Below, one piece after another: positions 27,662 through 38,259 of a DNA stretch of 64,000 bases. A model generated the notes under the pieces. That model was not told the DNA's origin. It ran no database searches and was given only the letters and a program-made list of their open reading frames with translations. Within the stretch, counting starts at the first letter, position 1. Each line of letters opens with the position of its first letter. A program made the translations under genes and the position numbers. The DNA lies in the NCBI GenBank assembly GCA_963769045.1, contig CAVYKK010000029.1, positions 1-64,000 of the forward strand. The letters are read 5' to 3'. Source of the stretch: Methanocella_A sp963769045 (GTDB lineage: Archaea > Halobacteriota > Methanocellia > Methanocellales > Methanocellaceae).

Positions 27662-28935
27662 CCCCGACACTGAACACCTTTACAGTGACCCGGACTACCA
27701 CCCGTCGTACGTCCTGAACATCACGGTCAGGAACACGGGAGAGGCGAACTGGCCGCTCGGGATACAACCTCACATTCTTCGATCCGCTGAACGACCCGTC
27801 CGAGCGTAACGCTTACCTCGACCGGCCGCAGTCGCCCGACCAGTTCATGGGCTGGAAGTTCGAGCAGACATCATCCCCGTCAGGCCTGGTCAGGCCCGGG
27901 GACACCGTCACCTACAAGTACCTCGTGTACCCGGACCGGCCGCAGCGCAGCAACTGGAAGATCGGCTTCTGGATGAACGACAGCTACGGCAAATGCTTCG
28001 GTAACAAGAGTTACTTCACGACGTGGCTCAACGCTGCCATGAACGATGCGCGAGGCCGTATCGGTGACCAGCCCGCCGCAGATGCTGGCCGGCCGGGAGT
28101 ACCGGATCACGGTGCAGATGGAAAATACCGGACAGATGCCCTGGTTACCTGGCTACGACCTCATCTGCTTCGACCCGACGACGATCGACCCCATGGGAGG
28201 CGACGCACAGCGAGAGCCACTTCAGGGACTGGGTCGTCGAGCCGATCGCAGCACCTGCAGGCAAAGTCAACCCGGGAGAGACCGGCACCTACACGTTTGT
28301 CGTCGTACCGGACCGGGAGTCCATCGGAAAGGTCGAGCTGGGCTTCGTCATGAGCGACCTGCTCAACAATAACTTCGGGAATGTCGCCGGGGCATACACG
28401 ATGATCAACGGCAGCGCGCAGCGCCCCGCTGATCACGGCCGTCTCGCCGGCCAACGGGTCGGAGGGCGTCGGACCCGCGGACGACTATCGAGGTGACCTT
28501 CGACCGGGTAATGGACAAGGAATCGCTTCGCTCCGCGTTCCTGGTCATGGATGATTCCAACACGCGGGTGAAAGGAGAGATATCTTACGATGGCAGCATG
28601 GCTACGTTCGCGCCTGCCGAAAAGCTGGACTACTCCCGGACCTACAGGGTGACCGTCAACGGCGCCTGCGACCGGAACGGTAACCTGGCCCCCGGGCCCT
28701 ACGTCTGGCAGTTCAACACGACCGACCGGGCAGCCGTCGTCCAGTTCCACAGCCCATCGGGTACGGGCGAGTTTGGCGACACCATCAGCATCGTTGTAGA
28801 CCGGACGGGAGACGTTTCCGGCACGACGTCCTGTGTGGTCAGCACCCAGTTTGCGTACACAGGCTTTACCTTCGAACCACGCCTGCCCGTCACGCTGACC
28901 TTTGCCCCCGGCGAGACCTCGAAGACCATCGAATT
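27662..28935 (+). pseudogene. Giant surface protein, frameshifted middle part
   Basis: The protein continues through this stretch, but the frame changes seven times: near 27650, 27760, 28040, 28200, 28425, 28480 and 28935. The pieces joined give two or three more Ig-like domains of the kind ending the N-terminal part (VLNITVRNTGEANWPLG; YRITVQMENTGQMPWLPGYD). These are followed by a Big_5 domain (TTIEVTFDRVMDKESLRSAF) and the start of a Calx-beta domain (VVDRTGDVSGTTSCVVSTQF). Codon content and composition match both flanks. The sequence is either recently inactivated or has uncorrected indels here; 13 kb of flanking frame without a stop favours errors or a very young lesion. Confidence 0.75.
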
Positions 28936-31900
28936 CCAGTACTGACGCTGAATTCCCCGCCACGGTAGCGACACAGTCCTATTTAACGCTCTCGGATGTC
29001 AAAGGAGGCACACCAGGAAAGCAGCAGCGGTTTAACCTCACGGTCCCGCGTACGCTCATCTCCCTGGTGAACGGCGACGTTTTACCCGGCCAGACCGGCT
29101 ATATTAAAGTCAGGCGGAGCGGAGACGTCTCGGGGACGTCATCCTGCGAGCTCAACCTGGGCACCGGGACGACAGCGGAGTCATACCGGTACATTTCGCA
29201 TATGCCCCTGACTGTGACCTTCAGCCCCGGCGAGACCGAGAAAGAGGTTGCTGTGATCGATGCGGTCGAACGCGAGACTACGAGCGGCGACTACTACATG
29301 CCGTTCATACAGGTTAACGCGAGCGATGCTGTCGGCGCCACAGTCCTCAGTGCGCCGTACAACTCCGGGCACCTGACGCTGTACGATCTCGATTTCGGGA
29401 CCCACTACAGGTTCGTGGGCAGTGCGATCACCATAAACGAAGGTTCCGAACTCCTGGTGACCCTGCAGCGCCAGAACTGCAACCTGGCTTACTATGATAC
29501 CTGTAACGTCTACATCATCAACCAGACCACGTACCCGAACGACTACCAGGCCAACGTGCCCGGGCAATTCCGGTTCGAGCCCGGCCAGACCGAGCTGACG
29601 ATCGTCGTCCAGGTTGGCCCGGATGGCGATTCCGAGGGCATGGAATACATCGTGCTCGGGATACTGGAGGAGCCTTCGGCCCAGTACAAGATCAATATCG
29701 CGGACACGAGCGCGGGCTCATATCTGGACATCGACGGCCCGGCCGAAGGCTGGGAAGGCGAAACCATCCCGCTCCGCATCACGAAGGCAATGGGCTATAA
29801 CGTCCAATCGTCGTGCGTCCTGTCCGTCGTGGGCGGCAACGCCTCCTCGCCGGAGGACTACACGATGCCTTCGCCGGCCATCGTCACCTTCCCGGCGGGC
29901 ACCTCCCATGACGATCAGTCCCGGATGCAGTTCGTGAACATTGCCCTGGTCCACGATGACCTGGCCATGGGCGACAGGACGATCGTCTTCAAGCTGACGG
30001 ATGTCGTGAACGGCATGGCCATTGGCGGCCCGTACACCTTCACGATCCGGGACACGGAGATTTGCCACATCGGCTTCAACGCGACGGACATAGATGCCGG
30101 TGAAGGCGACGTCATCCAGCTGAACCTCACCCGGGAAGGCGGCGACCTCTCGCAGCCCTCCGGCTGTGTACTTTCGTTCAAGGACGGCACGGCCGTCCCG
30201 GCCGATTACACGTCGTCGATGCCGCTGCCGGCCACGATCACCTTCGCTCCCGGCGAACGATCTAAGCTGGTCAACATCACCTTAAACGCGGATCATGCCA
30301 CCGAGGGCGTCGAGTATGCCCGGTTCGGCCTGTCCGAGTTCAGCAACGCGCTCCCCCTCGACGACGAGATCCAGGTAATGATCCGGGACAACAGCGAATA
30401 TCCCACCCACATCAACTTCTACTACGTCGAACCGCCCGTCTATGGGACCCTGCTGAGCGTCGAGAACGGCGGCAGGTACATGTGGGAAGGCGAGACGGCC
30501 CACATCAGGCTGGTCAGGACGGGAGATGTCTCCGGGACGTCGTCCTGCCTGGTCTCACGAGTCGGCGGTCTGGCCAACTCCAATCTGTACTCGGCAGCGC
30601 TGCCGGCCACTGTGACCTTTGGCCCGGGCGAGACTGTCAAGACCATAGATATTATCGTCAATAGTCTGCCTGATTACTTTACCGATCCCCCGGAGACCAG
30701 TTCCGTCATACTGGGCTTGAGCAGCCCGGTGAACACGGACTTACCGCACAGCCAGTTCACGGGAAGCTCCGTGAACGCCACGTACTTCATCGTCGATACG
30801 GGCGTCCATCCCTACATCGGGTTCAGTGGCGTCAACACCACGACGGGCGAGCGGTCGACGGTTAATCTCGAGATACAGCTGCACTACGCAGGCACCAACC
30901 CATACGTCAATGAGCTGTTCCTGAGCCGGTACGGGGGCACGGCCGATGCTGCGGACTATACGGTAAGCAATCCGTTCAAGTTCGCGGCCGGATCCCGGGA
31001 GCTGACGGCACCGGCCTACATCGTGGGCGACCACGTCGCCGAAGGCGACGAGTACCTCATCCTGAAGCTCGCGGCCGACGACTTCCGGACCACTTACGAC
31101 AACGTATACCGGATAGACATCAAGGACACGAGCAGTGACGGCACCATGCCGGCAGTCAATGGAGTGACCCCGGCGGATAACTTCGCCGACGTCGACCCGT
31201 CGGCGCCGGCCATTTCGGCCACCTTCAATAAGTACATGGACCAGGCGACCGTACGGGGCGGGTTCATCCTCCGGGACAGCATGAACAGGCGGGTCGCGGG
31301 CACGGTCACCTATAGTGACAGCACCCGGACCGCGGTCTTCACGCCGGACCAGACTCTGGCCAGCGGTGCGAGTTATACCGCCTACCTGACCGGCATCCGG
31401 GACCTGGATGATAACATCCTGGCCACGTACACCTGGAAATTCACCACAGTCCATGCGCCGGTAACGCCGGTAATGCCGGCGGTCGTCTCGACCAGCCCGG
31501 CCAGCGGCGATTCGGATGCGCCGCGGGCTGCAGATGTCACCGTCACCTTTAACAAGGCAATCGTCGCTGCATCGCTCCGGCTCAGCGACAGCCAGGGGCT
31601 TTCGGTGTACGGCGCGATGACCGTCACCGACAAAGTGCTCACGTTTACGCCGGACGTAGCGCTGGCGGCCGAAGAGGAGTACCACGCCACCGTGGATGGA
31701 GTCATCGACACAGAAGGATACCATATGGAGGGTGACTATCAGTTCACGTTCACCACCGGCGGCCTCCCGGCCGTTGCCTTCACGGCGCCGGGGGCGACTG
31801 CGAACGAGGGCACTACCCCGCACGTCATGCTATACCGCTCAGGGGACACGAGCATTGAGTCAAGTGTCCTTGTTACCGATATCGGCGGCACCGCCGTCCG

Positions 31901-34900
31901 CGGCAAGAACTACACGTTCGTACCGGTCAGGATTACCTTTGAGGCCGACCAGGCATACGCGGGCTTCGACGTAGGCCTGCCTGCCAATAGTGTCACTGAG
32001 CTGACGGATACGTACGTCAACTTCAGCCTGTCCTCTGCGGTCAATGCCACGCCGGGTGACCAGGTGAAGTTCAACCTGACGATCCACGATGCCACCGTGC
32101 CAACGATCGTCTCGACCAGCCCGACAGACGGCGCGACCGGCTGCATCGCGGGCATCGTGCCTGTGATCACATTCAGCAAGCCGGTGACCAACGTCACGTT
32201 CCAGCTAAAGGATAGCTTCAATAGTGTGATAGCCGGCACGGCGAACGTCTCCGGCACGACCTTCACCTACGTCCCCGTGGAGCCGCTCAAGTACGGCACG
32301 AGCTACACGGCAACGGTCTATGACGCGACGGATTCGGGCGGCCGACACCTGACGGCTGTGTACACATTCGCGTTCTCGACGGGCACGTCCCCGACCCTTA
32401 TCATCACGTTAGACCACGACTCGGTGAATGAAGGCTCGCAGTGCCAGATCACCGTGCTAAGGGCCGGCGATCTGTCGGGCGTCTCGACGTGTTTGCTGGA
32501 TAGTAACGACATGATGTACGACTATTTGTACAACGATTTCACATCGACCCCGACGATACCGGCGACCCTCACCTTCACGGCCGGCGAGGCACAGAAAGTG
32601 ATCAACATTTCCATCACAGCTGACAACATGACCGAGGGCACCGAGGAGGGCGCCTTCCGGCTGCGGTCGGCGACGGGTGCGAGAATCGGCACGCCTGACC
32701 ACGTGACCCTGACCATCTATGACACGAGCACCGAGCCGTCCCTCATCGGCTTTGCGAACGACGGGGCCACGGCCTTCGCGGGCAAAGGCTCCGGGATCAC
32801 GCTGTCCCGCAGCGGCAGCATCGACAAGCCGGCAACGGCCGTGCTGCAGATCACCGGCGGCAACGCCGTCGAGGGACGGGATTACACCATCAACAGTCTC
32901 GTGGTCAACTTCAGCAGCTACCAGAGTAAAGCCGGGCCGTCCCTGTACGTGACGTCCAACGTAACCGGCCTGGACAAGTATGTGAACTTCACCATCGTCA
33001 ACGTGACCGGGGGCGATTTCGGCCGGCAGACCCGGTTCAATTTAACGCTGGCAGGCACGTCCTACATACCCTCCGTCCAGTTCAAGGCGGCATCGGTTCA
33101 GATGGATGAGGGCAACTACACGACCGTAAACCTGGTCAGGACCGGGCTCTCCAGCGTCGACTCGGCGGTGATCGTCTACGCCTCGGGCACGGCGGATAGC
33201 AAAGATTACGCTTACCCGGCCTTCCCGCTTGACGTTACGCTATACAAAGGCCAGTATAACTCGAACTATTCGTTCCAGATCTACCTGAACCCCGACTACA
33301 GGACAGAAGGCCCGGAGACCCTGGTGCTGTTTATTGTGGCCCAGTCGAACGCCATCATTGGTCCCGTGTCGACCTTCACCATTTATATCAACGACACGAC
33401 AACCAACTACACGAGGCCGATACGCAATTTACACAGCGGGATCACCTATACCAACCTGAGCCTCGCAGTCTCCGCAGCCCAGAAGGGGGACACCGTCGAG
33501 ATCGACAGCGGCGTCTATCTGGTCGAATCCCTCGACATCAACGGGATCTTCCTCGTCGGCCGGGACACGGGCCGCGGTCGCCCGCTGATCATCACGTCCG
33601 AAGAGTCCAGTTTGAAGGACGGAGGCATCGACGGAGTCGACTTAGACTACCCCGACGGTTCCACGGTTTACGCGGACAGCGTCCTGCATGTCGACGGCTC
33701 CTCGGCCAGCATAAAGAACTCAAACATCAACAGCAGCACGACATGTATCTACCATTTTGTGGTGCTCGAAGAAGATGACCTGCACCTGACCATCGAGAAC
33801 TGCACCCTGAACAGCGGTGGCCGCTCGAGCATTAACTACGATACTAGCGGTACGATGACCGGTTCGACCACCATCAGGAACTGCACCATCAGCGGTGCCG
33901 GTGTCCGGCTCTCGTGGGCCCATAATGTCACGATCGACCGGTGTGTGCTGTCGGGGGCAAACCTGACGTTGTCCGGGACGGACGGAAACACGATCCGGGA
34001 TAGCCGCATAACCGGCGGAGAGATCCAGCTGCTGAGCACTTACACGACAGTGATCAGCAACGTCACCGTCCTGCGCAGCCCCTACAGCGGGCTCCTGGTC
34101 GATGGCGGCTGGGATTTGACGGCGACCGGCCTGGCCGTGTACGACTCGGCCACCGGCATCAGGCTTGTGGACATCTACCACAACGCCACCATCGCGGACA
34201 GCCTGATCGCCCGCGCGGACGGCGACGGCCTGCAACTGGAGAACAGCGAGCAACTGACCCTGATCAATACCAGCGTGATCGACTGCGCGACCGGCGTCCG
34301 GCTTCTGGCCGGCAGCGGTAACAACACGTTCTACCTCAACCGGTTTGCCAGCGCTGTCAATGCGCTCCAGGTGAACACGAGCAACAAATGGAACACCTAC
34401 GGGCCAATGACCTACCAGTACAGCGGGCGCACGTACACCGGAAACCTGGGCAACCAGTGGAACAACTACCCGGGCAGCGACGCCAACGGCGACGGCATCG
34501 GCGATACGCCGTACCTCAGCGGCACGATCCGGGATAGCTACCCCATGGTCAGCCAGTCGGCTATCAGCTTCGAAGACAACGGCCCGGCCATAATATCCGT
34601 GTCGTGGGGCTTCGACGGGCAGAACGACTTCAGGGTCTCGGACTCGATCCGTGTAGATTTGGACAGGGACATTGTCGGATCGGCGCTCCAGGGCGTGTCT
34701 GTAAAAGACAGCGGTAACCGGCAGGTCGCCTGCGACATCAGCTACCGGAAATACTTCTATGGCGATCAGTGGGATTACTATCTCTACTTCGAACCGCAGA
34801 GCGATCTGGCCTACGGACAAACCTATACCCTGACCATTTCCGGCCTGGTCGACCTCCTCGGCAGCAGGATGGCAACGCCCTACATCGTCTCCTTCACGAC

Positions 34901-37319
34901 CGAGACGAACGCGTTCCATGTCACAAAGGTAAGCCCGTCGGACGGTGCCAGTGATTGGCCTTCAGGCTGGGGAGAATACGTCTACAACCCGATCACGGTG
35001 ACGTTCAACCGTTACCTGGAAAATATCGATAATGCCGACCTCACGGCGGGGAAAATCCGCCTGCTGGACGAGTCACTCACCCCGGTAGAGATCACCGCCT
35101 ATGGCAGCGGCTCCAGTTTCCTGGACATCCGGCCCAAATGGAGCCTGAAGAACGCCACGGTCTACACAATCCGGATCAATGGCATCCAGGACGACAAGGG
35201 TAACGTAATGCCTGGAATCTTCGAATCGAAGTTCATCACCTGGGGCAACCCGGAAGTAGTGGCCACACTCCCCAAGGATAGAGCTACTGACGTCCCGGTG
35301 AACCAGCCCGTCTTCGTCTACTTCGACAAACCCCTGAACCCGGGGACCATCAATGGCATCTCGATCAAGGACAGTAACGGCAACAAGGTCTCGACGTCGG
35401 TCGGCTACATCCCTGCCGGGTCTGGCAAGGGCGATGGCTCGGTCAGCAGCGTGATCATCGGACACAATGACTTCAGCTACTCGAATGACTACACGATCGA
35501 GGTTACCGGAGTGGCCGAAATGACCGGCAACATCATGAAGTACGTGGACAGGAAGACGTTCCGGACCACGGAGCGGCCATACATAGGCTCGGTAAGCCCC
35601 GCCGGTGGCGCCATCGACATACCGCGGGCGGTAACGATCATGGCCACGTTCAGCAAAGACATGGATCCGGCATCGCTCCAGAGCGGCTTCACCCTCAGGG
35701 ATTACGGCGGCAACAGCGTGACGGGCACCGTCACCTACGACAGCGCCTCGCGGACCGCAACATTCAGGCCGACGAGCCCACTGGGATACCGTGCCTCATA
35801 CAGCGCCCACGTGACGGGCGCCCGGGACCTCGCCGGGAACGGCATCCCGTCCTACAGCTGGGGGTTCACGACAATCCATATGCCGGTCACTGTGGTGTCG
35901 GTCACGCCGCCGGACGGCACAACCGAACTGCCGGCGTCGACCCTGATCACGGCGACCTTCAGCGATGACATGGACGACTGGACCGTCATCGACGGGTTCT
36001 CAGTGAAAGAATTCAACGGAAAGACCGTACAGGGCACAGTGTCCTACGACGCTGCGACCCGGAAGGCGACCTTCCGCCCCTCGGGCGAGCTGAACGCGTA
36101 CGGTAATCTGTACCGCGTCACCTTGAGCGGCATGGTCGGCACCCACAGCGGCGTGATGCCCGACTACACCTGGAACTTCCGCACGCTCTGGCGCAAGCCG
36201 ACAGTTGTATCCACATCGCCTGCACAGGGGGCCTCCGGCGTACCGGTAAACAGTGCGATAACCGTGACGTTCAGCGAGAATATGGACCCCGGATCCGTAC
36301 AGGCAGGCTTCACTCTCCGGGACAGCGCGATGAACAGTGTCACCGGTAGCGTGGTCACCAGCGGCAACACAGCGACGTTCACCCCGTCGGCCTCAATGGG
36401 CGAAGGCAAGCTCTACACAGTCTATCTCCATGGTTTGAGGGGCCTCCTGGAAAACGTAATGCCGGACTATGTCTTTGAGTTCACGGTAATCCGCAAGCTC
36501 GAGCCTATCCCGACGTCCGACCCCGATCCCACCATCCCGCCCTGGCTGCAGCCTACGCCTACCCCGTTCCAGACGACCCTGGGTGGTGTAGGCGTGACGG
36601 TTAGCGGCGATCACATCACTGCACCGGCGGGCACAGACATTTCCCGGTTCCTCACCGATGGACATGTCACGATACCGGCCGGCAGTGGCAAACTGACAGT
36701 AGACATCGACGTCGGTTCGCCGCCGAACAGGGGCACGATTACAGGCGTCCACGTCAGCGATCAGTCGGCGGGCACACTTAACAGCGGCCCGGCGACGGTA
36801 ACGGCCAGTGCGGACATGAACGGGTTACCATCGGGCAGCGTGACGTTCAGCGCCACGATATCCGACCCTCCGGCTGACCTCAACGACTTCGACAGCTTCC
36901 TGTCTGGCAGCCGCAGGCACGTGCGTACGCCGCTGGCGATGATCAGCATAGAGAAGACCGGCTTCACAAACGCAGACCTGGTGAGCGGGACGGCGAAGAT
37001 CACGCTGACGGTGAAGAAGCCTGCCGGCTTCAGCCGGACTAAGACCTATACGGTGATTCGCCAGAGCGACAGCGGCTACGAGGAGCTGACGGCGGCATAC
37101 AAGAGCGAGACCGCCGACACCGTCACGTTCGAGATCAGTTCACCGAACGGGTTCTCGGAATTCCTGCTGGCAGAGACGGCGGCGACAGCGACAGCCACGC
37201 CCGCACCCACGACGACGAACCTGCCCGCACCGATCCCGGCACCGACATTCCTGCTGATCAGCCTGACGCTGGTCGCGGGAGCGTTATTTGCGGGGGTAAG
37301 AAAGAGGCGGAACGGGTAA
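28902..37319 (+). CDS. Giant surface protein, C-terminal part
   Basis: About 2,800 codons continuing the gene from the last shift near 28935; the TTG at 28902 is not a real start. It contains roughly ten Calx-beta domains (RSGDVSGTSSCELN type, mainly 29.0-31.1 and 31.8-33.4 kb), Big_5/Ig-like domains (31.1-31.8, 32.1-32.4 and a run of six at 34.6-36.5 kb) and a third NosD-type beta-helix (33.4-34.6 kb, NQWNNYPGSDANGDGIGDTP). A domain of the kind that precedes archaeal C-terminal anchors follows (36.6-37.2 kb). The end is a TPAPT linker, one membrane helix and RKRRNG, as in archaeal surface proteins held or processed at the membrane. A hairpin terminator follows. Adhesion or matrix function is inferred. 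Confidence 0.85.
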   Translation: MPPARPRRPSNSSTDAEFPATVATQSYLTLSDVKGGTPGKQQRFNLTVPRTLISLVNGDVLPGQTGYIKVRRSGDVSGTSSCELNLGTGTTAESYRYISHMPLTVTFSPGETEKEVAVIDAVERETTSGDYYMPFIQVNASDAVGATVLSAPYNSGHLTLYDLDFGTHYRFVGSAITINEGSELLVTLQRQNCNLAYYDTCNVYIINQTTYPNDYQANVPGQFRFEPGQTELTIVVQVGPDGDSEGMEYIVLGILEEPSAQYKINIADTSAGSYLDIDGPAEGWEGETIPLRITKAMGYNVQSSCVLSVVGGNASSPEDYTMPSPAIVTFPAGTSHDDQSRMQFVNIALVHDDLAMGDRTIVFKLTDVVNGMAIGGPYTFTIRDTEICHIGFNATDIDAGEGDVIQLNLTREGGDLSQPSGCVLSFKDGTAVPADYTSSMPLPATITFAPGERSKLVNITLNADHATEGVEYARFGLSEFSNALPLDDEIQVMIRDNSEYPTHINFYYVEPPVYGTLLSVENGGRYMWEGETAHIRLVRTGDVSGTSSCLVSRVGGLANSNLYSAALPATVTFGPGETVKTIDIIVNSLPDYFTDPPETSSVILGLSSPVNTDLPHSQFTGSSVNATYFIVDTGVHPYIGFSGVNTTTGERSTVNLEIQLHYAGTNPYVNELFLSRYGGTADAADYTVSNPFKFAAGSRELTAPAYIVGDHVAEGDEYLILKLAADDFRTTYDNVYRIDIKDTSSDGTMPAVNGVTPADNFADVDPSAPAISATFNKYMDQATVRGGFILRDSMNRRVAGTVTYSDSTRTAVFTPDQTLASGASYTAYLTGIRDLDDNILATYTWKFTTVHAPVTPVMPAVVSTSPASGDSDAPRAADVTVTFNKAIVAASLRLSDSQGLSVYGAMTVTDKVLTFTPDVALAAEEEYHATVDGVIDTEGYHMEGDYQFTFTTGGLPAVAFTAPGATANEGTTPHVMLYRSGDTSIESSVLVTDIGGTAVRGKNYTFVPVRITFEADQAYAGFDVGLPANSVTELTDTYVNFSLSSAVNATPGDQVKFNLTIHDATVPTIVSTSPTDGATGCIAGIVPVITFSKPVTNVTFQLKDSFNSVIAGTANVSGTTFTYVPVEPLKYGTSYTATVYDATDSGGRHLTAVYTFAFSTGTSPTLIITLDHDSVNEGSQCQITVLRAGDLSGVSTCLLDSNDMMYDYLYNDFTSTPTIPATLTFTAGEAQKVINISITADNMTEGTEEGAFRLRSATGARIGTPDHVTLTIYDTSTEPSLIGFANDGATAFAGKGSGITLSRSGSIDKPATAVLQITGGNAVEGRDYTINSLVVNFSSYQSKAGPSLYVTSNVTGLDKYVNFTIVNVTGGDFGRQTRFNLTLAGTSYIPSVQFKAASVQMDEGNYTTVNLVRTGLSSVDSAVIVYASGTADSKDYAYPAFPLDVTLYKGQYNSNYSFQIYLNPDYRTEGPETLVLFIVAQSNAIIGPVSTFTIYINDTTTNYTRPIRNLHSGITYTNLSLAVSAAQKGDTVEIDSGVYLVESLDINGIFLVGRDTGRGRPLIITSEESSLKDGGIDGVDLDYPDGSTVYADSVLHVDGSSASIKNSNINSSTTCIYHFVVLEEDDLHLTIENCTLNSGGRSSINYDTSGTMTGSTTIRNCTISGAGVRLSWAHNVTIDRCVLSGANLTLSGTDGNTIRDSRITGGEIQLLSTYTTVISNVTVLRSPYSGLLVDGGWDLTATGLAVYDSATGIRLVDIYHNATIADSLIARADGDGLQLENSEQLTLINTSVIDCATGVRLLAGSGNNTFYLNRFASAVNALQVNTSNKWNTYGPMTYQYSGRTYTGNLGNQWNNYPGSDANGDGIGDTPYLSGTIRDSYPMVSQSAISFEDNGPAIISVSWGFDGQNDFRVSDSIRVDLDRDIVGSALQGVSVKDSGNRQVACDISYRKYFYGDQWDYYLYFEPQSDLAYGQTYTLTISGLVDLLGSRMATPYIVSFTTETNAFHVTKVSPSDGASDWPSGWGEYVYNPITVTFNRYLENIDNADLTAGKIRLLDESLTPVEITAYGSGSSFLDIRPKWSLKNATVYTIRINGIQDDKGNVMPGIFESKFITWGNPEVVATLPKDRATDVPVNQPVFVYFDKPLNPGTINGISIKDSNGNKVSTSVGYIPAGSGKGDGSVSSVIIGHNDFSYSNDYTIEVTGVAEMTGNIMKYVDRKTFRTTERPYIGSVSPAGGAIDIPRAVTIMATFSKDMDPASLQSGFTLRDYGGNSVTGTVTYDSASRTATFRPTSPLGYRASYSAHVTGARDLAGNGIPSYSWGFTTIHMPVTVVSVTPPDGTTELPASTLITATFSDDMDDWTVIDGFSVKEFNGKTVQGTVSYDAATRKATFRPSGELNAYGNLYRVTLSGMVGTHSGVMPDYTWNFRTLWRKPTVVSTSPAQGASGVPVNSAITVTFSENMDPGSVQAGFTLRDSAMNSVTGSVVTSGNTATFTPSASMGEGKLYTVYLHGLRGLLENVMPDYVFEFTVIRKLEPIPTSDPDPTIPPWLQPTPTPFQTTLGGVGVTVSGDHITAPAGTDISRFLTDGHVTIPAGSGKLTVDIDVGSPPNRGTITGVHVSDQSAGTLNSGPATVTASADMNGLPSGSVTFSATISDPPADLNDFDSFLSGSRRHVRTPLAMISIEKTGFTNADLVSGTAKITLTVKKPAGFSRTKTYTVIRQSDSGYEELTAAYKSETADTVTFEISSPNGFSEFLLAETAATATATPAPTTTNLPAPIPAPTFLLISLTLVAGALFAGVRKRRNG

Positions 37320-37342
37320 CTCCCCGTTCCTTTTTCTTTTTT
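37309..37342 (+). terminator. Hairpin plus T-tract terminator
   Basis: GGAACGGG (37309-37316) pairs with CCCGTTCC (37323-37330), followed by TTTTTCTTTTTT. The left arm overlaps the last codons and stop of the giant gene. The following 37345-37461 is low-complexity GTTGGTGT repeats without a gene. Confidence 0.7.
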
Positions 37343-37461
37343 AAAAGATCAGTATCAGATGCGAGTGTTGGTCTGGTGTTGGTGTAGGCAACTGTGTTGG
37401 TATAAGCGTTGGCATACTGTTGGTGTAGTGTTGGTGTCTGTACCAGAGCATGCCGTTCAGG

Positions 37462-38259
37462 TTATAGCCTGTTACCCAGTGCCAGGACTACCAGCGCGGT
37501 CTGGCTGGCATCGCTCGCTATGCCCGATTCTTTACCGAAGCCGCCGTCCGGGTTCTGCGCTGACTTTAGCCATTCCATACACTGTTGCCGCATCGGGCTT
37601 TCGCCGATGGCACCCAGCGTTCCGGCCAGGTACGCGACATCAGCGATCCGTCCGTCCTTGATAGCTTTACTGACGTGCGTTTCCGCAAATGCCATGAAAC
37701 CCGTCGCCAGGTCTTCCGGTAATTGGTCTATGCGGTGCAGATTGAGTACCGGAGCATATACATGGGAGACTGGCTCGTCAAAGAAGCCAGGTACCTCGAC
37801 CTTTTCCAGCACGTGCTCCACGCCCCTGCGGTACTTCGAAAGGCCGGACAAATAATAAGTATGCAGTGCCCGGAGACAGAGCGATGTGGTGTACGCGTTT
37901 TTCTTCGCGTTGCGGCCGCTCCAGGAGCCATCCGCGGCCTGGTGCTCCAGCAGCCACATCAGGCCCCGGCTGACGGGCAGACTGGCTTTGGAATAGTGGA
38001 ACCGGTTCAGGACGATCAGCGTGTAAGCGGTGCATGCTGCATCAGTGTACATGCCGGACTTAGCCGGAAAACGCCCGTCCTCCGCCTGCTGCTTTTCCAG
38101 ATAGCTTACGCCGGCGCTCTTCGCCTGTTCCTGGCCCTCGCATGTCTGCAGGGCAGCGCACGCGCGCGCACAGACGAACGGGTCGCCGTCAGCCCAGGAG
38201 CCGTCCTTGTGCTGCGATTTAGCGAGATAGCGGGCAGCACGCATCATAGTGTCGTTCAT
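37462..38259 (-). CDS. Prenyltransferase/squalene-cyclase-like alpha/alpha-barrel protein
   Basis: A 265-residue, all-helical protein with four to five repeats of the Q-x-x-D-G-S/G-W/F type: SQHKDGSWADGD, QQAEDGRFPAKSG, HQAADGSWSGRN and AQNPDGGFGKESG. These mark the alpha/alpha-toroid shared by protein prenyltransferase beta subunits, terpene cyclases and complement-like domains. The DxDD motif of class II cyclases is absent, so cyclase activity is doubtful. It has no signal peptide. Its ATG overlaps the stop of the hydrolase gene by four bases, so the two are translated together. The role is unknown. Confidence 0.75.
   Translation of the reverse strand: MNDTMMRAARYLAKSQHKDGSWADGDPFVCARACAALQTCEGQEQAKSAGVSYLEKQQAEDGRFPAKSGMYTDAACTAYTLIVLNRFHYSKASLPVSRGLMWLLEHQAADGSWSGRNAKKNAYTTSLCLRALHTYYLSGLSKYRRGVEHVLEKVEVPGFFDEPVSHVYAPVLNLHRIDQLPEDLATGFMAFAETHVSKAIKDGRIADVAYLAGTLGAIGESPMRQQCMEWLKSAQNPDGGFGKESGIASDASQTALVVLALGNRL

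Noticed and set aside
30741..31823. 360-codon minus-strand frame, and the 399-codon one at 33720-34919
   Set aside because: Both are antisense to the giant surface gene, in high-GC third-position shadow; the plus strand has recognisable domains throughout.
37345..37461. GTTGGTGT-rich stretch as a minisatellite
   Set aside because: The copies are irregular and few; it is low-complexity sequence without a clear unit.
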